DNA of 64,000 nt from Clostridia bacterium (GTDB lineage Bacteria; Bacillota; Clostridia; Oscillospirales; Acutalibacteraceae), in contig JAFQRY010000010.1 in assembly GCA_017409845.1 (NCBI GenBank), positions 62,001 to 126,000 on the forward strand, read 5' to 3'. Position numbers and translations under genes: made by a program. Below the pieces are notes generated by a model. That model had not been told where the DNA came from. It saw only the letters and a program-made list of their open reading frames with translations, and searched no databases. Of this stretch, positions 7,785 through 17,020 are shown in pieces; position 1 is the stretch's first letter, and each line of letters opens with the position of its first letter.

Positions 7785-8834
7785 TCAGTTCTTTTTAAGA
7801 TAAGCTGCGTTTACCCAGCCTTTTGAACTTTCGGTTTCAACAAGAGCCCATCCGTTTGAGGATTTGATAACGGTTACCGTATCGCCGCTTGAAAGCTTTT
7901 CGATAACATAGGCGTCCTGCTTCGGCTCGGCTCTCACATTGAGGGCTCCGCCGTTTGTTTTAACCGTATATTTACCGCTCTGAAGAGGAGCATCGCCTGA
8001 AACATATGCGAATGACGGTGCCGTTGAAGGAACTTCGGGCTCTATCGAGTAATAGACCTCGCCATCCTTCAGCTTTTCGCCGTAGGCTTCATACATTTCG
8101 CTGACTGTTACGAGCTTAAAGCCTTTTTCGACAAGCCCGGGAATAATCAGCTCGCACAGGTCGGCTGTGAAGGCATATATATCATGCATCAGAACAATAT
8201 CGCCTTTTTCGGCATTCCCGATAACATAATCGGCAATTCTTTTCAGCTCTGCGTTACGCTCTGCTTCGGTTCTGCCCTTGTGGGAGGCATCCTTTGAACG
8301 CCAGTCATTGGTGTCGATTGACCACTGAATCAGCGGCATGCCGACATCCTCTGTTATACCCTTGAATGAGCCGCCGGGAGCTCTGAAAAGCTTCATTTCC
8401 GTTCCCGTGAGCTCTTTTATTGTTTTGTTGGGAGTGTCAACCTGCTCGCGCAGCTCCGATGCGGTGCATTTGGTAAGGGTTTTATGAGAGTCGGTGTGAT
8501 TTCCGATTTCGCAGCCCATGGAGTGAGCACGCTTTATTGTGTCAACATTTTTCTCGATATTATAGCCGACAATAAAAAAGGTCGCCTTGCTGTTGTGCTT
8601 TTCGAGAATATCAAGAATGTGATTTGTGTGGGTAGGATTCGGACCGTCATCAAAGGTGAGGGCTATCAGCTTGTCATCACGGGTGAGGGGAGGCTCGGTT
8701 GTCAGGGTTTCGGGTGCGATATCTGAGCCGCCTTCGCCTTCGGCTGCAGGTGGCTTGTCCGAAACACAGCCGCCCAAAACCATTGAAATTGTTATCATCA
8801 AAGCCGTTAATACGGCAAAATATTTTTTTATCAT
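7785..8834 (-). CDS. Polysaccharide deacetylase lipoprotein with C-terminal SH3b domain
   Basis: This NodB-type (CE4) deacetylase is predicted to remove N-acetyl groups from peptidoglycan or another surface glycan. The signal peptide ends at the lipobox VLGGC (Cys23). The catalytic motifs are all present: TFDDGPNPTHT (base Asp and metal Asp), GNHTDSH (metal His pair), FRAPGGSF, DTNDWRS and IVLMHDIY. An SH3b domain fills about the last 65 residues (GGALNVRAEPK, GWALVETESSKGWVNAAYL) and would bind the wall. The 349 residues fit a CE4 plus SH3 layout. Modification of this kind often confers lysozyme resistance; its exact substrate is not visible. Confidence 0.85.
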   Translation of the reverse strand: MIKKYFAVLTALMITISMVLGGCVSDKPPAAEGEGGSDIAPETLTTEPPLTRDDKLIALTFDDGPNPTHTNHILDILEKHNSKATFFIVGYNIEKNVDTIKRAHSMGCEIGNHTDSHKTLTKCTASELREQVDTPNKTIKELTGTEMKLFRAPGGSFKGITEDVGMPLIQWSIDTNDWRSKDASHKGRTEAERNAELKRIADYVIGNAEKGDIVLMHDIYAFTADLCELIIPGLVEKGFKLVTVSEMYEAYGEKLKDGEVYYSIEPEVPSTAPSFAYVSGDAPLQSGKYTVKTNGGALNVRAEPKQDAYVIEKLSSGDTVTVIKSSNGWALVETESSKGWVNAAYLKKN

Positions 8835-8997
8835 CGGTAAATCCTCGTTGCAGTTTTTATATTCTTTATTATAATCTTTTGCAATGCGGTTAATTTTACT
8901 TTTTGGAAAAATAAGACTGTTTGAGAAAATTTAATTATTTAGTAATATTTTGTCATAAAAGAAACTTTAAAAAATATGCAAATAAAGCTTATTTTTC

Positions 8998-9026
8998 TTG
9001 AATAAATCCGAATGATTTGATATAAT
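8998..9026 (+). promoter_or_regulatory. Sigma-A promoter of murD-like gene
   Basis: TTGAAT, 17 bases, TATAAT; start codon at 9074. Confidence 0.7.
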
Positions 9027-9073
9027 AAAATAAATACGGACTGCGGCAGGGCTGCAGTCAGGGGGATAAAAAT

Positions 9074-10381
9074 ATGTTTCAGATGTTGATTGAATATCTC
9101 AGGCAGAGAGAGGTGCTCATTCTCGGCTTCGGCAGGGAGGGCCGCTCCACCTACGATATAATAAGAAGAAATCTGCCCGAAAAGAAAATCGGAATTGCGG
9201 ATATGCGTCAGATTGAGCTTGATGACCCGAATGTTACCCTTCATTGCGGAGAGAATTATCTTGATGCCATCGAAAATTATGAAACGGTTATCAAAACTCC
9301 CGGAATTTCATTCAGGGATGTTGCCGTTTCAAGCAATATTGAGGTTACCTGCCAGACGGATTTATTCCTGCGTTTTTCAAAGGGCGTATGCATCGGCGTT
9401 ACTGGCACAAAGGGCAAAACAACTACCTCTACCCTGATTTATGAAATGATAAAGCAGGCAGGCAAAAAGGTCTGCCTTATCGGAAATATGGGCGTACCCG
9501 TGCTTGACAGCCTCGAAAGCGGCGATGCCCTTGCGGCGGTTATTGAAATGTCGTCGCACCAGCTTGAATACACAACCGCTTCTCCTCATGTTGCGGTTAT
9601 GACCAACATATATCCCGAGCATCTTGACCACTACAACGGCTTCGGCGGCTATGTTTCGGCAAAGCTGAATATCATCCGCCATCAGGTTGGCTGTGATTAT
9701 TTCATCTGCAATGCGTGGCAGAATTTTGACGAGCACTATAATTTTTCAAAGACCGAGACCTCGGTTATAAGAGTTTGCGAAAACGGTGCAAAGGGTGATG
9801 AAGCACTCATTGCCGCCGCTGCCGCGAATGAGCGTCTGAAGGGTGCACACAACAAGCAGAATGTTCTTTTTGCCGCTACCGCAGCAAGGTGCATCGGCAT
9901 CAGGGATGAGGATATTCTTGAAGCGGTCAGAAATTTCAAGGGAATTGAAAACCGCATGGAGCCCGTCGGAGAATATCACGGGGTTAAATTCTATAACGAC
10001 TCAATCGCAACGATTCCTCATGCTGTTGAATGTGCGGTTGAAGCTCTTGATGATGTTGATACCCTTATTTTCGGCGGAATGGACAGAGGAATTGACTATT
10101 CTGGATTCATAAAATATCTTGAAAACTGCAAGCTGAAAAATCTTATCGGCATGCCCGATACGGGAACAAATATCTGTAACGCACTTCTTGAAAGGGGCTG
10201 CACAAAGAATATAATTCTTGCACAGACCATGGAGGAAGCCGTTGATGCCGCATTCAGATTTACCGGAAAGGGAAGAAGCTGCATCATGTCGCCCGCCGCC
10301 TCGAGTTATAATGTATATAAGGATTTTGAGGATAAGGGCAACCACTACAAAAAGACAATCAGAGAGTGGAATGAAAACTGA
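9074..10381 (+). CDS. murD: UDP-N-acetylmuramoylalanine--D-glutamate ligase (MurD)
   Basis: MurD adds D-Glu to UDP-MurNAc-L-Ala in cytoplasmic peptidoglycan precursor synthesis. The 435-residue protein shows the Mur ligase layout. The N-terminal Rossmann-like domain has VLILGFGREGRST. The ATP P-loop is GVTGTKGKTTT at about residue 110, followed by EMSSHQLEY, then NIYPEHLDHYNGF. The C-terminal domain has NDSIATIPHA and GGMDRGIDY. It is monocistronic with its own promoter and terminator, away from the usual dcw cluster (murE, mraY, ftsW, murG are not here). It could be the only MurD or a second copy. Confidence 0.85.
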   Translation: MFQMLIEYLRQREVLILGFGREGRSTYDIIRRNLPEKKIGIADMRQIELDDPNVTLHCGENYLDAIENYETVIKTPGISFRDVAVSSNIEVTCQTDLFLRFSKGVCIGVTGTKGKTTTSTLIYEMIKQAGKKVCLIGNMGVPVLDSLESGDALAAVIEMSSHQLEYTTASPHVAVMTNIYPEHLDHYNGFGGYVSAKLNIIRHQVGCDYFICNAWQNFDEHYNFSKTETSVIRVCENGAKGDEALIAAAAANERLKGAHNKQNVLFAATAARCIGIRDEDILEAVRNFKGIENRMEPVGEYHGVKFYNDSIATIPHAVECAVEALDDVDTLIFGGMDRGIDYSGFIKYLENCKLKNLIGMPDTGTNICNALLERGCTKNIILAQTMEEAVDAAFRFTGKGRSCIMSPAASSYNVYKDFEDKGNHYKKTIREWNEN

Positions 10382-10391
10382 ATAAAAGCAC

Positions 10392-10430
10392 AGCGGACTG
10401 CATCGGATTAACCTTTGCAGTCCGCTTTTA
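10392..10430 (+). terminator. Rho-independent terminator of murD
   Basis: AGCGGACTGCA (10392-10402) pairs with TGCAGTCCGCT (10416-10426), followed by TTTA. It also lies at the 3' end of the convergent gene. Confidence 0.8.
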
Positions 10431-10436
10431 TATTGT

Positions 10437-12809
10437 TTACAGCTCGATTTTAACGGTTTTGATTTCCCAGGGACGGAATACAAGCGTGCCGTTTGAATCC
10501 GCAAGCTTGTTTCCGAGAAGGTCGGTTTCTTCGGTTAATTTACCGAAGGCAGGGTCAAACTGATACACACCCTTGCGGTCTGAGTAGTTGCAGAAACGGG
10601 CAAGAATATATCCGTTTTCGGGATATAAGGTTGTCAGAATGGGGTGACATGCTGATGCAGGGTCAGGATTGTCAAAAGAGCCGAAGCTGAGCTCTGTCAG
10701 CTCGCCGTCGTTCTTTTCAAGAGGAATTGCAACGGGAGGATAAGCATATGCAAGTGCCTGCTCCTGCGGCTTACAGAAACCTGATTCGTCAACATAGATT
10801 GCAAATTCATCCTCATAAATGCCGTCAAGCATTTTTGTGCCGCAGAGGTATTCGTCTGCATAGACAAGAGGAATTGCAACCTTGTTGCCCTGAACATCCG
10901 AGCCCATACAGCCCTTGTTGAATACAGCAACGGTGTTTTTGCTGTCTGCAAGAGAAATCCAGTAAATGCCGTTGAGATATGTTGAATTGTTGAAGGATTC
11001 CTCGGGGCTGACCTTTTCATCAATGATGATGCGGTCCTTTTCATACCAGTAATCCTCGGTAACTCTTATGTCGCCGCTCCATTCAGAGATTGAATAGGGC
11101 AGGTCACGGTACATCTTTCTGCTCTTATCCATGCAGAGATTCATGTTGAAATTGAGCTTGCCTTCATGCTTATGACCGTTGACGGTGATTGACTTTTCAA
11201 GTCCTGCCTTGTCACCGATAATACCAATGTGCTGGTTGTGAATTTCAAATTTTGTTTTGCAGTCGATTCTTCCCAAGCCCTGACCGCCGAAACGCATTTC
11301 AAAGCTGAAAGGAACAGAGCCGATTTTGCCTTCATAGGTTGCAACCGCACCGCAGACGGTATGAAGCTCAACCTTCCAGCTGCCGATTGATTCGCAGTCA
11401 ACTCCGTCAATATGTGCGGTGAACATTGCATTATCGCCGTTGTCGATAACCTTTTCGCCGTCACAATTTGTGATGTATTCAATACCCTTGTCGGTAAGCT
11501 TCAGAGAAGTGTCCTCATATTCAAGAATTCCCGTTTCAGGAGTCCACTTGAATTCGGGTAAATATTCGCCGTTTGATGAATCAGCGGAGATAACTCTTGC
11601 CGAAAACGGCGGAAGGACTGCATAAGCGTATTTATCCTCGCCGACCTTGACTGTATCGGTAACGGGGAAGGAATGAGTGTTTATCGCGAGCACGGAATTT
11701 TCATCCTTGCAGGCGAAGCGTGAAGCGATATTTTTGAGAGATTCGTTTTTGACAAATTCCGATTCTTTGAGAGAAGCGGGAATAAATCTTCTTGAAAGGT
11801 CAAGCAGACCGCAGATCGTAACATCATGGTGCTGAGCAGCAAGGGCATATTTCCATGCCTCGTCGAGATTTTCGGTGAGTGCCTTGCCGCCGAGCATAAC
11901 GGAGAATGCATTGAGCTTTTCTGCCTGAACGGCTTCAACCTCGGCTTTTCTGACGCCGTTGAAAATCTCGTTGCCGCAGTAGCCCCAGGGCATCTGAACA
12001 TGAAAATCGTTGTCATCGGTCACGAGCTCGTCCTTCGGCTCGCCGTAAAGAGCGGGGATATCCTCAAGAAGAACGTATTCGTAGTTATCCTTGGTTTCGA
12101 TATAGGCGGTAACATCCTCAATCGGCTGGGTCAGGTCATCGTATCTTGAAGCGAGAAGGGGAGAATACTTCTCAAACATCTTCTCGAAATCCTCAAGAGA
12201 AATCTTCGTATCCTGAGGCCAGCGTGAAAGAATCCAGTTATCAACCGTGCAGCAGTTGTAGCCTCTTCCCTGCTTGTCATATGTGGGAACGGCGGGAATG
12301 GCGGTTTTGTCCTTACCTATCCAGTTGCCCCATGCGGAATCGAAGGTTCTCGGATAGCCGTAGCCCATAACATGGGAACGCATGATTGCCGCATCGTGAC
12401 CCGTGAGCTTTAAAAGCTGAGGGGTCTGATTATTGAGGGCATATTCCGAAATGCAGTAAACATTCGGAGTTTTGCCGAAATATTTTTTGTTGGTGCGGAT
12501 TGCATAAGTAAGCTGGCGTGCGTTTGACTCCTCCGAAATCGTGAGCGAAAGAGGCTGAGAGTAGGTTGTTGCACCGAGACCGATTCTGTCGGGATATTTG
12601 CTGAAAAGATCCTTTATCATTTCAACAACCTCGGGATCGCATCTTGAAAACTCATCAAAGGTAAAGGATTCATAGTCAAGACCGATTCTGAGCTTGGGAT
12701 ATTTTTCCATCCATTCGTAAATCTTTCTGAGACGGGGCTTGACCTCATCCTTCCAGAGAACATAGCCGCCGTGGTCGTAGGTTAAAATGTGAAGCTTTTT
12801 CTTTTCCAT
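10437..12809 (-). CDS. Divergent GH38 alpha-mannosidase-like protein
   Basis: This 790-residue cytoplasmic protein has the GH38-like order of an N-terminal barrel, a helical segment and beta-sandwich domains. Recognisable parts are the early strand HILTYDHGGY, the ATTYSQPLSLTISEESNARQ-like block that corresponds to the family's QPD/E-SGES segment, the KYFGKTPNVYCISEYALN strand, and AAQHHDVTICG, which corresponds to the family's FHD metal-His motif. By eye the classic HxHWD metal motif and the PDxFGH nucleophile segment are replaced (TYDHGG and SEYALN). Activity is therefore uncertain. It may be a glycosidase with a changed centre. The ATG at 12809 follows CGGAG; the open frame beyond it overlaps trkH and is rejected. 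Confidence 0.6.
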   Translation of the reverse strand: MEKKKLHILTYDHGGYVLWKDEVKPRLRKIYEWMEKYPKLRIGLDYESFTFDEFSRCDPEVVEMIKDLFSKYPDRIGLGATTYSQPLSLTISEESNARQLTYAIRTNKKYFGKTPNVYCISEYALNNQTPQLLKLTGHDAAIMRSHVMGYGYPRTFDSAWGNWIGKDKTAIPAVPTYDKQGRGYNCCTVDNWILSRWPQDTKISLEDFEKMFEKYSPLLASRYDDLTQPIEDVTAYIETKDNYEYVLLEDIPALYGEPKDELVTDDNDFHVQMPWGYCGNEIFNGVRKAEVEAVQAEKLNAFSVMLGGKALTENLDEAWKYALAAQHHDVTICGLLDLSRRFIPASLKESEFVKNESLKNIASRFACKDENSVLAINTHSFPVTDTVKVGEDKYAYAVLPPFSARVISADSSNGEYLPEFKWTPETGILEYEDTSLKLTDKGIEYITNCDGEKVIDNGDNAMFTAHIDGVDCESIGSWKVELHTVCGAVATYEGKIGSVPFSFEMRFGGQGLGRIDCKTKFEIHNQHIGIIGDKAGLEKSITVNGHKHEGKLNFNMNLCMDKSRKMYRDLPYSISEWSGDIRVTEDYWYEKDRIIIDEKVSPEESFNNSTYLNGIYWISLADSKNTVAVFNKGCMGSDVQGNKVAIPLVYADEYLCGTKMLDGIYEDEFAIYVDESGFCKPQEQALAYAYPPVAIPLEKNDGELTELSFGSFDNPDPASACHPILTTLYPENGYILARFCNYSDRKGVYQFDPAFGKLTEETDLLGNKLADSNGTLVFRPWEIKTVKIEL

Positions 12810-12828
12810 TGTTATTACTCCGTTGGAA

Positions 12829-14277
12829 TTACTGATATTTTCTTGCCCATGCATAGGGTGAGAAGAGCATGAGCATGGGAATGAGCTCGAGTCTGCCTGC
12901 AAGCATGTCAAAGCTGAGCACAAGCTTGCTGAGCACCGAGAAATCCGCAAAGTTGCCGTAAGGACCGACAGCACCGAGACCGGGTCCGATATTGCCGATG
13001 CAGGCAATTACTGCGGTTGAGGTAGTGGCAAAATCTCTGCCGTCAATTGCAACAAAAAACATTGATGCTGCAGCAATCAGAATATATGTTGCAAAAAATA
13101 CGGATACGCTTTTGACAACGGGCTCTTCAACCGTGCGTTTGTCTACCTTGACCGTTTCAATGCTTCTCGGGTTGATAGCTTTTTTAATGTCACGCAGACC
13201 GCTTTTAACAAGAATAATAAGGCGTGAAACCTTGATGCCGCCGCCCGTGGAGCCTGCGCAGGCACCTATTATCATAAGAAAAACAAGAATAAATTTTGCT
13301 ATCATCGGCCAGGTGTCAAAATTGGTGGTCGAAAAACCGGTTGTTGTTATGATTGATGCAACCTGGAAGAATGAGTAGCGGAAGGAATCGGCAACGCCGT
13401 GCTTCGTGTTGATAAGACTCAGGGCAATAACGATTACCGAGCCTGCAACAATGCCGAGATACCAGCGGAGCTCTTCGCTTTTGATTGCCTGCTTTCCCTG
13501 CCTGATAAGGAACATATAATAAAGGTTGAAGTTCACGCCGAAAATCAGCATGAATACGGCAATGACCATTTCCGAATAAAGACTGTTGTAGCCCTCAATG
13601 CTGTTGTTGAGCACGGCAAAGCCGCCCGTGCCTGCAGTTGCGAATGAGGTTACGATACTGTCAAAAAGAGGCATTCCGCCTGCAAGCAGAAAAACAGCCT
13701 GAACAATGGTGAGCACAAAATAAATTCCGTAAAGAATTCTTGCAGATGCCCTGAGCTTTGAAACAAGCTTACCTACCGTGGGTCCCGGCACCTCCGCACG
13801 CATAACATGCATTGATGTGCTTTCTGTTTTCGGCATAACGGCAATAACAAAAACAAGAATGCCCATGCCGCCTATCCAATGCGTGAAGCTTCTCCAGAAA
13901 AGAAGGCTTTTGGGGAGAGTTTCGATTTCTTTGAGAATGGTTGAGCCCGTTGTGGTGAAGCCTGAAACGGTTTCAAAGAATGCATCAACAAAGCTCGGAA
14001 TGTGTCCGCTCAGAAAGAATGGCAGAGCTCCGAAAAGTGACATGAGTATCCATGAAAGAGCAACTATAACATAGCCTTCCTTGGCGTAGATGCTCTTTTT
14101 CTTCGTTTTCTTTCTGAGACACAGAAGACCGACAGCCGTGAGAATTGCAATGGTCAGTGAAAAAGAGAGAAGAGTGTGTTCGCCGTATATGATTGCCACG
14201 ATTGCGGGAATTACAAGCAAAGATGCTTCAACGAGCAGGATTTTGCCTATATTATTAAAAATCATTGGGTAATTCAT
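12829..14277 (-). CDS. trkH: Trk/Ktr-type potassium uptake channel subunit TrkH
   Basis: This is the membrane subunit of a K+ uptake system, 482 residues with about 10-12 membrane segments. Four pore loops carry selectivity-filter-like motifs: VSGFTTTGST, ATAGTGGFAVLN, ITTTGFSTTNF and CIGNIGPGLGAVG, where the glycines line the K+ filter. HWIGGMGILVFVIAVMP is a family hallmark. It lies 16 bases downstream of trkA in the same direction, so the pair forms a two-gene operon. Gating depends on nucleotide binding by TrkA on the cytoplasmic face. Confidence 0.92.
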   Translation of the reverse strand: MNYPMIFNNIGKILLVEASLLVIPAIVAIIYGEHTLLSFSLTIAILTAVGLLCLRKKTKKKSIYAKEGYVIVALSWILMSLFGALPFFLSGHIPSFVDAFFETVSGFTTTGSTILKEIETLPKSLLFWRSFTHWIGGMGILVFVIAVMPKTESTSMHVMRAEVPGPTVGKLVSKLRASARILYGIYFVLTIVQAVFLLAGGMPLFDSIVTSFATAGTGGFAVLNNSIEGYNSLYSEMVIAVFMLIFGVNFNLYYMFLIRQGKQAIKSEELRWYLGIVAGSVIVIALSLINTKHGVADSFRYSFFQVASIITTTGFSTTNFDTWPMIAKFILVFLMIIGACAGSTGGGIKVSRLIILVKSGLRDIKKAINPRSIETVKVDKRTVEEPVVKSVSVFFATYILIAAASMFFVAIDGRDFATTSTAVIACIGNIGPGLGAVGPYGNFADFSVLSKLVLSFDMLAGRLELIPMLMLFSPYAWARKYQ

Positions 14278-14292
14278 AATTCTCCTCCGCCA

Positions 14293-15648
14293 TCAGGCAA
14301 AAATATCGTGAAGATCTTCAACTATTCTGCCTGCCGTAACAACGATAACGCTGTCGTTTGCCTTCATAACTTCATTACCGTCGGGGAAGATGATTTTTCC
14401 GTTGCGGATAATGCAGCCGATGATGAGATTCGGAAGGAAATTGATATCCTTGAACGGAACGTTTTCATATCCTGCGTTTTCAGGAACGATGAATTCCGCT
14501 GCCTCAACCTTGCCGCCGACGAGCTTATAAAGAGTCTGAATCTGCGAATTTCCTGCAGAGTTGTGGAGAGCTCTGACATATCTTGTCACAAGATTACCTG
14601 CAACAATCTGGGGCGAAACAACGGTTTCAAGTCCTATATCGTTGAGAATTGAATATGAATGGCGGTTGACCTTGGTTATAACCTTGCTTACGCCCTTTGA
14701 CTCGGCATACATTGAAACGATGATGTTTTCTTCGTCAATGCCCGTGAGCGAAACGAGTGCGTCCTGATATTCAAGACCCTGCTCGTCAAGCAGATCCTGG
14801 TCTGTGCCGTCGCCGTGAATAACGGTAACTTCGGGCAGGGCATCGCTGAGCTGATAGCATTTATCAATACTTTGCTCGATGAGCTTGATGTTTCTTCCTG
14901 TATCCGAAAGCTGCTTTGAAAGATAATAAGCTATTCTTCCGCCGCCGAGAATCATAACATTCTTGATTTTCTGCTTGTAAACGCCCGTCTGCTTCATAAA
15001 ATGTGAAAGCTCGGAGCGTGTGCCCGTTATGCTGATTGTGTCGTCACAGCGGATAACAAAATTACCCGAGGGAATAAAGACCTCGTCATCACGCTGAACG
15101 GCACACACGATAACCTTTGCCTTGCTTTTCTTACGAAGGTCATAAAGCGGCATATCGCAGAGCATATTGTCGGAATGAATGCGTATACGGGCGATTTCAA
15201 CCTTGCCGCCCGCAAATGAATCAAGGTTTGCCGCAGAGGGGAAACGGATGATTCTTGAAATTTCGTTTGCCGTTTCAAATTCGGGATTGACTATCATGTT
15301 GATTCCGAGCTCGTTACGCAGAAACTGCATCTGTGCCGCGTAGTCGGGGTTGCGTACTCTGGCAACGGTGTTTTCCGTTCCCATTCTGTTTGCAATAAGG
15401 CAGCAGAGAATGTTCATTTCGTCCGATGCGGTGGCGGCAATGATGAGCTTTGCTTTTGATGCACCTGCTTCTTCAAGCGTTTCAACCGTTGCACCGTTGC
15501 CCCATACACCCAGAACATCATATGTGTCAACTGCGTTTGTGAGCTTTTCGTTGTTGGTATCAACAACGGTAATACTGTGTCCTTCGTTAACAAGCTGTTT
15601 TGTTAAGGTCATGCCGAGCTTGCCGAGACCCACAATAATAATATTCAT
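14293..15648 (-). CDS. trkA: Trk potassium transporter regulatory subunit TrkA
   Basis: TrkA binds NAD(H)/ATP and gates TrkH. The 451-residue protein is a tandem of two RCK_N plus RCK_C units. The first Rossmann motif is MNIIIVGLGKLG at the start and the second is VMILGGGRIAYYL near residue 235. Acidic residues ending strand 2 (TVVDTN, KLIEQS) fit NAD binding. Each half ends in a TrkA-C domain, the last reading NDSVIVVTAGRIVEDL. Length and double architecture match the classic TrkA rather than single-domain KtrA. It is the first gene of the trkAH operon. Confidence 0.92.
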   Translation of the reverse strand: MNIIIVGLGKLGMTLTKQLVNEGHSITVVDTNNEKLTNAVDTYDVLGVWGNGATVETLEEAGASKAKLIIAATASDEMNILCCLIANRMGTENTVARVRNPDYAAQMQFLRNELGINMIVNPEFETANEISRIIRFPSAANLDSFAGGKVEIARIRIHSDNMLCDMPLYDLRKKSKAKVIVCAVQRDDEVFIPSGNFVIRCDDTISITGTRSELSHFMKQTGVYKQKIKNVMILGGGRIAYYLSKQLSDTGRNIKLIEQSIDKCYQLSDALPEVTVIHGDGTDQDLLDEQGLEYQDALVSLTGIDEENIIVSMYAESKGVSKVITKVNRHSYSILNDIGLETVVSPQIVAGNLVTRYVRALHNSAGNSQIQTLYKLVGGKVEAAEFIVPENAGYENVPFKDINFLPNLIIGCIIRNGKIIFPDGNEVMKANDSVIVVTAGRIVEDLHDIFA

Positions 15649-15684
15649 GGCTGATTTAACCTTCTTTGTTTTGATAATTATATT

Positions 15685-17016
15685 TTATTTTGCGGAATGC
15701 TGCTTTTTGAATTCCTTTGTGAGGAAGATAAGGGGAATGAAAATGAGTGCACCGATTGCCGCAGAAGCAAGATAAATGTGAGGAGCGGGAATGTCAACGG
15801 CAACGCCGTATTCGTTGAGATACTGTGCCTGTGCGAAGGTTTCGGTAACCTTTGCGGCAACCTTGGGTCCGATTGTCATGGGAAGAAGAACAGAGAATAT
15901 CATTCTGATTCCCTGAAGCTGACCCGCCTTATCTTCGGGAGTGAAGTCACGGATTGCCGCTCCGAGCATAATCATAAGCAGACCGTAGCCGACCAGTGCG
16001 ATGACTGCCGCAAGAGCAAACCATACAATATTTTTATCTGCAAAATAAACAAGAACAAGTCCGACTATAAAGAAGACTGCAGAGGGGAAAAGGAAGGGTG
16101 CCTTGCCTTTTTTATCGCTGAGGATGATGATTGAAACGAGAGCTGCGATTCCGCCGCCGATAACAACAACCGCAAGCAGAATTTTGGGGATTGTGAGCTC
16201 GAGGGTTGCCATGTCGATATAGTGGTCAACATAGATGAAAAGATAGGGGAAGAAAACCTGGCTTGCAACGGAAAAAATGCCCATGCAGAGAAGCGAAATA
16301 TAAAGGCTCTTGTTGCCCTTGATAACAGAGGGTCTGAAGCCGTAGGTAAGAGCTTCGCCGAAGCTTGCGGTGGTCTTGACACCCGTTCTTGATTCTTTGA
16401 TTGAGAAAATGCCGACAATACCGCAGATTGTAACGATAAGACCGAGACCGATGAAGCATGCGGGGTAGCCGAATTTGCCTGAAAGAGCACCGAAAGCGGC
16501 TGTGACCGCTACCATTGCAATAACGGGAAGAAGAGCGAGGAGAGATTCGGTTTTTGCTCTGTTTGAGGTTGTGGTGATATCGGTAATCCATGCGTTGAAG
16601 GCTGCGTCGTTGCTGGTTGAGCCCATGAATGTCATTATGCAGTCCATGACGATGATGAGGATGACCGTTGTTGAAACTGCCATTGCGGGAGTTGTGCCCA
16701 TGACCTTTGCAACATTTTCGGGGGAAAGAAGGGCAAATGCCATAACCGTGAAGCCCCACACAATGTAGCCGCCGCAGATGAAGATTTTACGCTTGTTGAT
16801 TTTATCGCTCAGGCTGCCCATGAAAAGAGTTGTGAGCACGGCAACAACCGAGCTTGCGGTAACCATGTTTGAAATATCGTCGGGAGTGCCGCCGACCTCG
16901 TTATAAAGATAAAGGTTGAAGAAGTTGTTTTCAACCGCCCATGCTACCTGACCCATAAATCCGAAAAGGATGATGTTGAGTATCAGCGAAGGGCTGAGCT
17001 TTTTTGCTTTTTCCAT
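15685..17016 (-). CDS. MFS transporter (sugar/cation symporter-like)
   Basis: This 443-residue protein has about 12 membrane segments. The MFS loop 2-3 motif appears as GSLSDKINKRKIFICGGY. A second hallmark is GSTSNDAAFNAWITDIT, with Asp residues seen in GPH-type sugar-cation symporters. The ATG at 17016 is chosen because GGAGG lies 8 bases upstream. That ribosome site overlaps the last codons of the phosphoesterase gene, so the two are translationally close. The substrate is unknown. Neighbouring glycan-degrading genes make a sugar or sugar phosphate plausible. Confidence 0.75.
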   Translation of the reverse strand: MEKAKKLSPSLILNIILFGFMGQVAWAVENNFFNLYLYNEVGGTPDDISNMVTASSVVAVLTTLFMGSLSDKINKRKIFICGGYIVWGFTVMAFALLSPENVAKVMGTTPAMAVSTTVILIIVMDCIMTFMGSTSNDAAFNAWITDITTTSNRAKTESLLALLPVIAMVAVTAAFGALSGKFGYPACFIGLGLIVTICGIVGIFSIKESRTGVKTTASFGEALTYGFRPSVIKGNKSLYISLLCMGIFSVASQVFFPYLFIYVDHYIDMATLELTIPKILLAVVVIGGGIAALVSIIILSDKKGKAPFLFPSAVFFIVGLVLVYFADKNIVWFALAAVIALVGYGLLMIMLGAAIRDFTPEDKAGQLQGIRMIFSVLLPMTIGPKVAAKVTETFAQAQYLNEYGVAVDIPAPHIYLASAAIGALIFIPLIFLTKEFKKQHSAK

Positions 17017-17020
17017 GATT

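Noticed and set aside
12810..13007. N-terminal extension of the GH38-like protein
   Set aside because: It would overlap the trkH coding end, has low-complexity Ser/Cys composition and no ribosome site, while the ATG at 12809 has one.
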